Source of the DNA: Acytostelium subglobosum LB1 | Taxonomy: Eukaryota > Evosea > Eumycetozoa > Acytosteliales > Acytosteliaceae | DNA: 64,000 nucleotides | Direction of reading: 5' to 3' | NCBI RefSeq assembly: GCF_000787575.1 | Contig: NW_012236519.1 | Coordinates: 398,471-462,470 of the forward strand | Shown: one piece after another, positions 54,667-64,000 of the stretch | How positions within the stretch are numbered: the first letter of the stretch is position 1 | How the letters are laid out: each line of letters starts with the position of its first letter | Position numbers and translations under genes: made by a program | Notes under the pieces: generated by a model | Databases searched by the model: none | The model's input: the letters and a program-made list of their open reading frames with translations, nothing else | Told to the model about the DNA's origin: nothing

Positions 54667-55313
54667 AGAAAGACACTTCCTTGTAATAATAAATAAATAA
54701 ACTCCTCCAAACCAAGACCCAATGGGACCTGTCCTGACATGACCCTGGGCTTGGTCAAGCCTTGACTAACTCCGAGTAGAATGCGGTTGATGTCCTACAA
54801 GGGTTACATGTCATATGATAATGGAACTGTCTCGGACCATTCCATTGATACTCAGATCACTTTTTCAGAATAGATGGAATACAGTCAGGACCACACACTT
54901 GTCAAGTGTCGGTTGGGCTAATGGCAGTGTGGGGGTAGGGTTAGGTCCGCACAACAAACGAATCCGGCGAATGCAAGTTGCGCTGAACAACATGAACCAG
55001 GTGTTTTGTCAAAAGTGCGTTTGTTTTGTTTTGTTTTGCTTTGGTTTTGATGTGTGATGAAGGGGAATGTGAGTGGACATCCATTCCTTCAACTTCTCCA
55101 TTTGCATTGAGACTTTGACTTGACAGCGAGACGTACGCACCTCTTTGACTTATATAAACAGATACATAAATACATTCAATAATAGGATTAATAGTGATAA
55201 TAGAGAATGATTGATTAGACATTAGAAATAGAACATAGATCTCATTCATTTACTCATTCAATCACTCTCAATCAATCACAGACAATCACTCAAACAGACA
55301 CAAATTGACAGAC
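54667..55313. other. Intergenic region
   Basis: 647 bases. AATAAATAAATAAA (from 54688) follows the kelch-BTB stop. A T/G-rich strip (ttgttttgttttg, 55021-55040) and CAAT/CAGA repeats precede the 7TM-kinase start. No gene recognised. Confidence 0.35.
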
Positions 55314-57754
55314 ATGTGGTTGGAGATGTCTAACAGTCTGTTGAGTGACAACTACAACTTCAACTTCAACTACAATTACAACAATTATAATAATTACAAC
55401 TATAGTGGCAAGGTTAATGATGGCAATACAGCCAACGGCACAACATGTTTGGAGGGTGGACATTGCTCATTCTGTCAATCAATACTTATGAAGAGTATTA
55501 GTATTCGCGATTATGAGACATCGATCAACTTCAACTTGGTATTCGACATCATGCTACTTGGCTACATCTTCTCGGCGATCTATCTCATCTTTCGTGTGCA
55601 GAAGTCCTACACCTACATGCAGTCCACCAGCATCAAGTTCATCAGCGGCACCAACAACAACGAAGACAAAGGTGCCAATGGTGCCAGCGGGAGTGGACAT
55701 AACAGCCCCAACATAAATGGCGAGGACGGCGTGCCACTGGTACCCCTTCGCATGTCGGGCTACACATCGATCAACATCCAGGAGGAGAACTCAATGCTCT
55801 TTGACAAGAACGCAAGCATAACGATCAATCAACCCAAGATCATCGTGTCCACATACTTCAAGCATCTCCTGTTTGTCATCATCTGGCTGTCGGTTCAGTC
55901 GCTGGTCATGCTGTTCCTGCCGCCATGGCCCGGCGTGCTCTATCCCACGCTGATCGTGATCATTCGCGGCGGCCAGATCATCTCGGACAACTGGATCCTC
56001 GTGTTCATGACGGGCAAGGGCGATGACAAGCAGTCGGCACGATTCTCAATCTTCTTCTGTCTGATACTCTATCTGATCATCACATCGATGATGCTGGCAT
56101 CGATCTATGACGACGACCAGCAATGTGGCTCGCCAACCGAGTGCCAGCTATTCAACATGTTCGAATTCACACGTCTTGGCATCCACTTTGTCTATGCCGT
56201 TGTCTATGGCGCCGTGCTCTTCATCTCATCACGTGGTACATTCATCCGACCAACCGCACGCATCTGGCTCACATTCCTATTCATTGTCAACTTCTTCTCT
56301 GCATTCTCCTACCTCCTCAGTGTATTTGGCGTTGACTTTGGCGAATGGTAAGCATGCATAATCACTCCCCTCCACTTGATCACATACTCACACTGATACC
56401 AATCACTAGCTTACTCAGCCTTGTAACGATCATCAGTGCCTTCCTCTATGGATTCCTCTTGTTCAGGACTTGTGGAAATGACTCCAACTTGTTGCGCGCA
56501 AGGAGTGAGTTTGAACCATTGCTAAACAACTTCCGTATGTATCCCATCACATTGTATTCAATCAATCACACTAACATCAATCAATCATACACAGAGGAGT
56601 ACCAGAACTTGTTTGGAATGGACAATATATCATCAATTGATGGTGCCAATGCATTACAGTTGGCAGCGTTCAATATTAGATTCTCAGAGTTTAAGATGTG
56701 CGAAGTGATTGGCGGTGGATACTTTGGCGAGGTCAGAAAGGCCATTTGGAAGGGCGCAGTAGTGGCCATCAAAGCCCTGCACAGGAACTCATACCGACAC
56801 ACAGAAGACCAGGACGACAATGTCTTCTTCAAGGAGGTGGCCATACTCAGCATCCTGCGCCACCCCAACGTCTTGCAGTTCCTTGGCGTGTGTGCCGAGC
56901 AAGAGAAGAACTGCATCGTCACAGAGTACATGGGCGGTGGCAGTCTGGAGCGCCTGCTGCAGGACCGCTACCATCTGTTCACCAACCACCCCGAGCTGGC
57001 GTGGAGAATTGCGCTCGACATTGCCAAGGGCATGTTCTACCTGCATGACTGGAAGCCCAACCCCATCCTGCATCGCGATCTCTCGACAAAGAACATCCTG
57101 CTGGACGAGGGTATCTCACTGGCCAAGGTGGCCGACTTTGGCCTTTCGCGCGAGCAAGGCTTTGAAATGACTGCCTCCGTCGGATACCTCCCATTCCAAG
57201 CACCCGAGGTATTTGTGGGCGAGATGTACACATCCAAGGCCGACGTATACTCGTTCGGCATCCTGCTGTGGTGCATACTGACGGGTCAGCAACCCAATGG
57301 CGATCTGCCACCCCTCAAGATGGCGCACATGGCCTCGTACGAGCAGTACCGTCCGCCTCTGCCGTCAGACTCGGCCGTCCCGATGTGGGCGCCACTGATC
57401 AGTCTGATGCAGATGTGCTGGAAGGCCACGGCGGAGGAGCGACCCACCTTTGCATTCATACTCGACTATCTGGAGGTCAACATGCCGTCCGAGGCGCTGA
57501 CCTTCTTCCAGCGCACAACATTCACCAACAGCAGCAGCGCCAATCACTCCACCAACAACTCAAACAACAACTCATTCAGTTCGTTCGGCACGATGATGAA
57601 TGCTTCGGTCACAGTCAGTCTGCTGCCCAACAATTACCATCATGGTGGCGCAATGCACAACAATCACACATCATCGCCACCCGCCATTCGAGAGGAGGAT
57701 GAAGAGGACGACGATATATTTAATCAGAATGATTATCATTATATAGGAGACTAG
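55314..57754 (+). CDS. Seven-transmembrane receptor with C-terminal TKL-type protein kinase (7TMK-like)
   Basis: Three exons, 55314-56347, 56410-56534 and 56595-57754; 772 aa. The N-terminus is Asn/Tyr-rich with two Cys-containing patches. Seven hydrophobic helices then follow (IMLLGYIFSAIYLIF; LFVIIWLSVQSLVMLFL; LIVIIRGGQII; IFFCLILYLIITSMML; FVYAVVYGAVLFI; FLFIVNFFSAF; VTIISAFLYGFLLF). After a short linker the kinase domain has every key motif: GGGYFGEV loop, VAIKAL lysine, HRDLSTKNIL catalytic loop, ADFGLSRE and QAPEVF. The closing tail is Asn/Ser-rich and acidic. Dictyostelids have a receptor of this architecture (7TMK1). The ligand is not evident; kinase activity is expected. Confidence 0.9.
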
Positions 57755-58232
57755 GACAGACAGACATGTCTGTGTGTGGATCGACCAACAAACAATTCAT
57801 ATTTATCAACAACATCAACATCAAGCTGGATATGTACAAGGACATCCATTAGTTAATGTCTAATGGAGGGGCAGACATATCATCACATCAATCAATGGCA
57901 CGCCATCATTCAATCATTCATTCATTCATGGACTTGGCTCACATCAAGTGCACTGGCAACCATCCACATGTGGAAGCCAATCAATCATGTATATTCTATT
58001 AGGACAAAGAGGCTAACTTATGTGCAACCCTTGGCACAACAAATAAACTGGATGGATGTGATCCATCCCTGATGGCCCACCTGGGCATCAACAACATCAC
58101 TCTTGATTGATTGATTGATTGATTGATTGAGTGGTTTATTGAGGTGTGTACAGGTGTATCCAATAACCTTATCTTATTAAGGTCACTTGGGTACTTGGCC
58201 CACGTGGGCCATGGGCTGCCGCCGAAAGCCAA
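57755..58232. other. Intergenic region with GATT repeat
   Basis: 478 bases between convergent genes. A tgat repeat (58104-58130) and a GGCCCACGTGGGCC palindrome around 58200 are notable. No gene recognised. Confidence 0.4.
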
Positions 58233-58933
58233 TTAGTCTGAATCCTGGTTACTAATCTTGAACTCGTCCATTTCCTCCCATCCATTGGCCTTGGCATAGC
58301 GGAGAAATGCCCATTTGGGCTCCATCCATTGAATCTTCATATCACATAGGTCGTGATATCCATCTGTGCCCTCCATCATTTCGAACCAGCCTTCATAGTC
58401 ATAGTCCTCCAGTCTATGTGCATATCCTCCCTTTCCATTGCCACCCTTGGCAGCACCGCCCTTGGCACCACCTATTGATACAATTGTCTTCTTTGGCACA
58501 GGCTTAGCATTTGGCTTTGGCCTTGGCCTCTCCTCATCCTTGGCACCAGCACCTATTGATACAGTTGGTTTCTTGGTGACAGGCTTTGGAACAGGCTTGG
58601 GCTTTGGCTTTGGCTTCTCCTCTTCCTCCTCGGACTCTGTCACATAATCCTCATCATCATCCTCTTCTTCGGACTCTTCCACGGACTCCTCCTCTTCCAT
58701 TTCTCTTGAAAAATCTTCATAGTCTGAAGAGTCGTCGTCATCGTCCTCTTCCTCGGACACTACATTGGCAACTTCCACATCCTTGACAGGAGGAGCAACA
58801 ACTTTTGGTGTCTTCTTTGGTTCCAAAGATTTGTTGTTGGAAGTTGTTTCATTGAGTGAAAAGTCCCTTTTAAGGTCAACAGTAAGGATTGATGTTGGAT
58901 CATTTTGTTGTTCAATTATACCTAATAGATTGT

Positions 58934-58976
<43 letters not shown>

Positions 58977-59191
58977 CGAGTGAGTGAGTGAGTGAGTGAG
59001 TGGAGAAGAGTGGAGTGAGTTGAATGATACATACGATCAGCAATCTCCACCTTCTTGCCACTGGCCTTTAGTCCTCTCTTTCTGGCAATGGCAGCAACAT
59101 CAACGTAGAGCATGGCAATAAGATCATCCTTATCGTACATTTCAACAACTTCATCTGGTTGTAAAAGTTGTTCTTTCTTTCTTGCGACCAT
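58233..59191 (-). CDS. SAP-domain protein with acidic and KPKP-repeat middle region
   Basis: Two exons, 59191-59035 and 58921-58233; 281 aa. Exon 1 gives a basic start and a SAP-like helix-turn-helix (LYVDVAAIARKRGLKASGKK), a DNA-binding module of chromatin and RNA-processing proteins. Exon 2 holds a long acidic stretch (DDDDDSSDYEDF; SEEEEE), a Lys-Pro repeat (PKPKPKPVPKP), and two copies of a short unit KK.[TI]VSIG. The compact C-terminal region (YDYEGWFEMMEG; WMEPKWAFLRYAKANGWEE) looks folded but is unrecognised. A nuclear role is inferred from the SAP motif. Confidence 0.8.
58937..59001 (+). repeat. Adjacent TGAT and GAGT microsatellites inside an intron
   Basis: About ten TGAT units followed directly by six or so GAGT units, inside the intron of the minus-strand SAP gene. 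In the gene's own sense they read ATCA and ACTC, the same units that fill most introns of this window. Confidence 0.9.
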
Positions 59192-59741
59192 TTTGATTAC
59201 GTTATATGTTTTGTTATTGAAATATATATATATATTTGAATGAAGTAGATTGAATAGTGAACATTTAAACATTTATATTGTCCATCTGTTTCCCACATTT
59301 CAACGAACAATCCGTTTGCAAAGGCGCTTCACAAAATTCNAAATTCAAAAACAGAACCAAAGGCATTCACCCCTTTGTCTGACTGTTTGGTGATGGGGGT
59401 AAATAAGTCTGGTTATTATTGTTTTAGTTGATGCAGATGATGTATACAGTTAGTGTTACTTTCGTCACTGTCGTATGTTTGATTTGGGTTAGCGACATCA
59501 TAAATATAGTACATGTCTTGACATTAATAATCTTTATGACTACACTACTGTTTATTATTATTATTGATGGATGAGTACTGAAACTTTGGTTTTTTGCAAG
59601 GGGGCACTTGGGACTTTCAGTGATTCTCCGCCACCTCTTCAGAAGACCAACCAGGCCGTCAAAACAAACAAAATACGAATCGTTAAACATTAATTACATT
59701 ACATAAAGTTTCCACACCTGATGGCGCTTTGGCATCATTTT
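59192..59741. other. Intergenic region with an ambiguous base
   Basis: 550 bases upstream of the SAP gene and downstream of the FNIP remnant. An N lies at 59340 and ATT repeats near 59551-59562. No supported gene. Confidence 0.35.
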
Positions 59742-60545
59742 TTAATTCTTTTCTGGTCTAACAACAATAGATTGCTTTTGTTTACCGACGTGCTCCAGGG
59801 AAAAGAATCCAAAATGGAAAGGATATATAGACAAAATTATCGCGTTATGTTGATCGATCATTCTAAAAATGACTTGACATGGAAGGTTACTGTTCATAAG
59901 GTTAGGGTTGGCAATAATAAACTTGAGAGTTGATGCTGACTTCAACGCAGGTATGAGATTGATGGGCGGATTGAGCATAAAGTGGGATGGATGAAGATAC
60001 ACTTGAGGTATTTCTGAGTGAAAAATAATCTCGTTGATCCTCCTTTGTGGTGGTTGAGTTGGCAAATATATAGGATTGTGCATAACTAATGTGTAAAGAT
60101 TTGGGCATCTATCAATAAAATCTATTTGGTCGCCATAGTCAGGGCCAAGAGTCAATGCTCGGACGGAGTAGATAGATTCAGGAAGCAGGGGCATGTCGTA
60201 CCCTAATAGACAGAGATCGGTCAATGAAGGATGGAATGTTTTTCTGGTAATTGGGCGCATGTATCCTCTACCAAGTGATAGTGTTGAAACAGAGTGTGGG
60301 ATGCATCCTTGATTGATAGTCTTGTTGAACTTATTGCCAAAAACCAATGTGATGACAGTGGAAGGTATTGAACCAGGATAAATTTTTTGACAAAATTCAT
60401 CTCCGAATACCAATGTTGTGATGAACAGTGGTAAGAACTCTTGTTGAAAAGAAATGTTGAATTTGCCCGTAAGTCGCAAATGTTGTACAGATGAGGAAAT
60501 GTTGCTGGTAAGTTGAGATGATCCCTTTGAGGAATAAAATGAGCA
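59742..60545 (-). pseudogene. FNIP-repeat gene fragment, 5' end lost next to a retrotransposon
   Basis: Reading down from about 60545, the frame shows FNIP-type units (LPLFITTLVFGDEFCQKI; STVITLVFGNKFNKTI; SVSTLSLGRGY) and a C-terminal region like other dictyostelid FNIP proteins, ending at 59742. No F-box or plausible start precedes it. Sequence upstream is low-complexity A/T-rich and leads into the presumed LTR of the element at 60761. The gene was probably cut by the insertion; its first part may lie beyond the element, outside the window. The remaining frame has no internal stops, so the event may be recent. Confidence 0.65.
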
Positions 60546-60759
60546 AGAATGAGCATTATAACAAATATAGATATATATATATGTATAACTGTATAATGTA
60601 TAGAATGCCCGCTTTATTAGTGTATTATGAATGATGTATATATACTGATTAGATGGAACATGGAATAGTGTTCTGTAGATTCCAGGATGATGACTCAGCA
60701 ATGATAGAATGTATGAGTCATGGTGACACATCGTGAATCGTATGTGACAAGTCGTCACA
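60545..60759 (-). repeat. Presumed 3' long terminal repeat (borders uncertain)
   Basis: Immediately after the Pol stop codon on the minus strand comes TGTGACGACTTGTCACA, beginning with the expected TG and containing an inverted TGTGAC/GTCACA. A TATATATACA box (around 60640) and AATAAAG (around 60617) follow. The inner end near 60545-60590 is a guess; the matching 5' LTR lies outside the window. Confidence 0.45.
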
Positions 60760-60775
60760 CTCACCTCTTCTTCTT
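60760..60775 (-). other. Polypurine tract overlapping the Pol stop codon
   Basis: On the minus strand the last Pol codons and the stop read AAGAAGAAGAGGTGAG, a purine-only run save for one T, directly before the TG of the presumed LTR. This is where LTR retrotransposons place the plus-strand primer. Confidence 0.6.
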
Positions 60776-63700
60776 AGAGGTAGACTTGCTTGACTTGGAC
60801 TTAGTCTTGGACTTGGACTTGGAAGGTTCGTCTGTTGATTGATTGATGATGTTCTTGAGATTGTAGGCTTGAAGGATGTCTACACAATGAGTGAGATTAT
60901 CTGATGTTTCCCATGTTGCATTGGCTTCATCGTATCCAAACCACTTGACCAAATACTCGACACTCTTGTTCCTCTTGGTGCGGTGGTTGATGATCCTTTC
61001 CACCTCGTGTTCGAGCTCTCCATCTATGATCTCGCCGTTTGGCTCAGAGTTTGGTCTCTCCTCCTTCTTGAAAAGGTCATCAGCGTTCTCAATGTATAGT
61101 TTGATGTCACTGACATTGAATGTTCTGATACGCTTGGCTGACTCTGGTAGGTCGACTTCGACCAATGACTTGTTGATGATGCGCGCAACCTTGAATGGAC
61201 CATAGTAGTTTGCTAGCAGCTTGCTCGATGTCTCCAACTGTCTCTCATAGCTTGATGGGAATGACTTGCGCGTGACCAACACTCGTTCTCCAACTTTATA
61301 CTCATGTGCTGTTCTGCCTTTCTCGACGTACTTGATCTGTTTGTTCTGAGCGTCGATGATGTTCTCCTTGATTGACAAATGATAGGTGTTCAACCATTGA
61401 TGACGTTCTTCTGCTGACATGCCATCGCTCTTGATGCCAAAGTTGAGTGGTGTTCTTGGATCAAAGCCATACAATGCTTTGAATGGTGTCATTGCCGTTG
61501 ATGACGATACTGTGGTGTTCATTGCAAACTCCAGTGCTGAAAGATGTTCGTCCCATCTCTCGATGTCCTCGAGTGTCTTCTTGATTCTGTTCTTGAGTGA
61601 ACGATTGGTGATCTCGGACTGACCGTCTGTGGCTGCATGTCCGCTTGTTGACATGTTGAGATGTGTACCCAATTGTTTGAATATCGATTGATAGATCTCT
61701 GCTGTGAACTTGCTATCTCGATCTGAGATCATCTTGACAGGAATGCCAAACTGTGACACAACCTTGTTGAAAATGATCAATGCTGTCTCTTCATTGTTGA
61801 TAGTGATGTGACAGGCTGTCAGCTTGCATGTNTTGGAGAAGGTGTCCACGATGACCAAAACATTGTCAAAACCATTCTTTGACTTTGGGAGTTTAAGAAA
61901 GTCCAGGGAAATGATGTCAAATGGTTTGTCAGCTGGTGAGTTGGGATACAATGTCGATTGTTTCTTGATGAGCTGATTGCGCTGACATGAGTGGCAGGAA
62001 CGACAGTAATGTTCAATGACTTGTAACATTGATCTGAAGATGTAGTACGGTCTGAGTCTGAGATAAGTCTTCCTTGTGTTGAAATGNCCGGCGTACAGGC
62101 TGTCGTGTGCCTCTGAGATGAGCTGTTGAATGATATGCTTGTCTGTGATGATGAGTCGTCGGTTCTCGCCTTCGACCAAATAAGATAGTCCATTGATATC
62201 AATCACGGTGGTGTCTCGTCTATCCTTAAGTTGTTGAATGAACTCGTTGTTGATGCTTGATGTTCTGATTTGATCTGTGTACTTTGATGGTAATGGTGAC
62301 TCGTAATCCTCTCTTCGAGACAGGGCATCCGCAGCGCCGTTGGAATTTCCATCCACATGATCAATCTTGTACTTGAATCGATTGAGGTACTCCAACCATC
62401 TGAACTCCTTGGGTGACAGTTGTTGCTTGTCCTTTAAGTACGTGATATTGAGATGATCAGTCTTGATCAATAACTCTGAATCGATGAGCATGCTCTCATA
62501 CTTCTTAAGTGTCTCGATGATTGCCATTGTCTCTCTGATTGTTGTTGTAAACATCCGTTCACTCTCGTTGAGCTTGCGTGAGAATGCTGCGACCAATTGA
62601 AGTGACCCATTGTCATCACGTTGATTGACAGTTGAACCCAGCGCAATGGATGACGCGTCTGTGTACAGTTCCAAACACTTGTTTCGATTAGGAATAACCA
62701 ATTGACTCTTGTCACTGATTGAATCTTTGATAGTATTGACCAAGTATGTCTGTTGCTCAGTCAGCTTGATGTTGCCCTTGACCTTTGCCACCTCGTACAG
62801 TTCACTTGTCAACTCTGCCAGCTTGGGGATGAAACTGGAATAGAAGTTGACCAAACCAAGGAACGATTGCATTGCTTTGCCAGTGGTGGGTATTGGGAAG
62901 GTCTTGATGGCCTCTACCTTGGAGGGCTGCGTGATGATCTTGCCGTCATGTACTTGGTATCCAAGCACTTCGATCTTGTTCTCAAACAAATGTGTCTTGG
63001 ACTTCTTCAAGTAGATGCTGTTGTGACGACACTTCAGTAAGAATCGTCTTACATTGATGGCATGGTTCTCTAGTGTATCTGATGCCACATACATGTTGTC
63101 AAAGTAGTTGAACTGTGAGTTGTCATTGTCTTCTTGTAAGATGGCTGCGATCGCTTGATTGAATACGCTAGGAGACGAGGAGAGACCTTGCGGTAGTACA
63201 ACCCAGGACCACATACGACGACCATCGCTGAAGTTGAGGTACTTTGAACTCTCTGGTGAGACACGACATTGCCAATAACCATCAATCATATCTGCATCTG
63301 TGAACCACTTGTTGGATTGAAATCGATTGATGATGTCGTCTGTTCTTGGTATATTGTCTGTTGCTGTGACAATGTTGTTGTTTACTGGTCTGAAGTCAAT
63401 GATCAGTCTTGGTCGTCCATCTTTCTTCCAAATGACATTGGCTGTGCATCCATGTGCTGCTGTCGATGGAATGATGGCACCTCTCTCATACAGTCGCTTG
63501 GTTATCTGATCCATTGCCTCTTGCTGTTTGGGTGACTTGCGATAAGGGTAACCACGCATGATCTTGTTCTCATCAATGAGTTTCAACTTAAGGTCAGTTG
63601 ATCTGGCTGGTGGCAATCCAGTGGTGATCTCATCCACAATGACGTCACTGAACTCTTCCATAAACTGACTCTCCAATTCCCTTGCTCGCATCCATTCTCT

Positions 63701-64000
63701 TGCTGCTGTCTCAGCTGCCTTATTGTTGCCAATGATCACCTTATATATCGCTCTGATAGGTGTGACAACGAACAACATTGTGAACTTGTGATTGTTGATA
63801 TCTATCTCTAAGTTGACTGACTGATTACTTGTTGTTGAAGTGTTCTCAAACACTGGTGACTGTATATTGAATGTCTCTTTGTTGCTGATATCGATCTTCA
63901 TGTCTGCAATAATTGATGGATCAATGAGACAGTAGTTGGCCCCTGTATCGACGATTGCTGAGGCAACTCTCTTATCTATCTTGATTTGAATAACATCGAG
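60761..64000 (-). mobile_element. pol: Ty3/gypsy-type LTR retrotransposon with chromodomain (chromovirus), Pol region, partial
   Basis: One open minus-strand frame runs from the window edge to the stop at 60761 (over 1070 codons). In order: aspartic protease start IVDTGAN at about 63940; reverse transcriptase with RGYPYRKSPKQ, DGRPRLIIDFRPVN and LPQGLSSSPSVFNQ; RNase H (LYTDASSIALGS; DALSRR). The integrase has its H2C2 finger (CRSCHSC), the DDE core residues in SLDFLK, SDRDSKF and GQSE, and a C-terminal chromodomain (VEYLVKWFGYDEANATWE). The RT box that is normally YxDD reads YFDN here. Two N bases (61832, 62087) give undefined residues. Gag and the 5' LTR lie beyond the window. It is inserted beside or within an FNIP gene. 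Confidence 0.93.

Noticed and set aside
1-64000. tRNA, rRNA or CRISPR elements
   Set aside because: I looked for B-box-like GGTTCGAATCC motifs and cloverleaf spacing and for spaced direct repeats; none found. The regular repeats seen are microsatellites or coding repeats.
63902-64000. A start codon for Pol at 63901
   Set aside because: The frame stays open to the window edge and contains the protease DTG motif upstream of that ATG, so the protein clearly begins outside the window.

Overview
This window is from the nuclear genome of a social amoeba (dictyostelid). The evidence is short GT-AG introns (mostly about 57-145 nt) filled with CAAT/CATT/CACT-type tetranucleotides, A-rich leaders such as aacaacaacaATG, homopolymer-rich proteins, and families typical of dictyostelids: F-box/FNIP-repeat proteins, IPT/TIG-EGF surface proteins, B-box/kelch proteins and a seven-transmembrane receptor kinase. 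The coding GC content looks higher than in Dictyostelium discoideum, so a group 1/2 genus such as Acytostelium or Cavenderia is possible. I cannot place the species. Four N bases (16483, 59340, 61832, 62087) and two single-base reading-frame problems in homopolymer runs suggest an imperfect draft consensus.

Layout. 83-3579: DEAD-box helicase DDX54/Dbp10. 3718-4435 (-): RNase P/MRP subunit Pop7/Rpp20, in four small exons. 4844-5851: membrane-anchored short-chain dehydrogenase. 5968-7342 (-): rhodanese plus dual-specificity phosphatase. 7865-8215: small acidic protein with a clathrin-box-like motif. 9092-11731: long amphipathic-repeat protein with a C-terminal Gly-rich hydrophobic hairpin. 12451-14694: AtuA-like (DUF1446) enzyme with a frame break. 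14929-16398: Njmu-R1/C17orf75 family. 16822-20831: large type I surface glycoprotein. 20982-22007 (-): F-box-like protein. 22040-24397: broken, 5'-truncated copy of the surface glycoprotein. 24826-26865 and 27110-28908: tandem F-box/FNIP-like paralogs ending in CaaX-like motifs. 29194-30530: unrecognised repeat/zinc-ribbon protein. 31005-34591: seven-exon C-type lectin/IPT/EGF membrane protein. 35374-36183: secreted Cys-rich protein. 36444-38156: B-box/kelch. 38324-39826: classic F-box/FNIP. 40066-41573: mitochondrial short/branched-chain acyl-CoA dehydrogenase. 42327-45061: PRXL2-like thioredoxin-fold protein. 45255-45904 (-): secreted Cys-rich protein. 46882-48519: sugar transporter. 48799-50076: mevalonate diphosphate decarboxylase. 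50297-51371 (-): calcineurin-like phosphoesterase. 51776-52265 (-): 6-pyruvoyl-tetrahydropterin synthase. 52721-54666: kelch-BTB. 55314-57754: 7TM receptor fused to a protein kinase. 58233-59191 (-): SAP-domain acidic protein. 59742-64000 (-): FNIP gene remnant abutted by a Ty3/gypsy chromodomain retrotransposon that runs off the window.

The housekeeping genes (ribosome and RNase P biogenesis, isoprenoid synthesis, branched-chain acid oxidation, pterin synthesis) are scattered as expected for eukaryotic gene order, with no operons. The accessory part (about 16.8-39.8 kb and the right end) holds fast-evolving adhesion and F-box families, tandem duplicates, a pseudogene and a transposon. The most interesting signals are the lipid-anchor motifs on the tandem F-box proteins, the unrecognised repeat/zinc-ribbon gene, the altered catalytic motif in the retrotransposon reverse transcriptase, and the strand-specific tetranucleotide signature of the introns.
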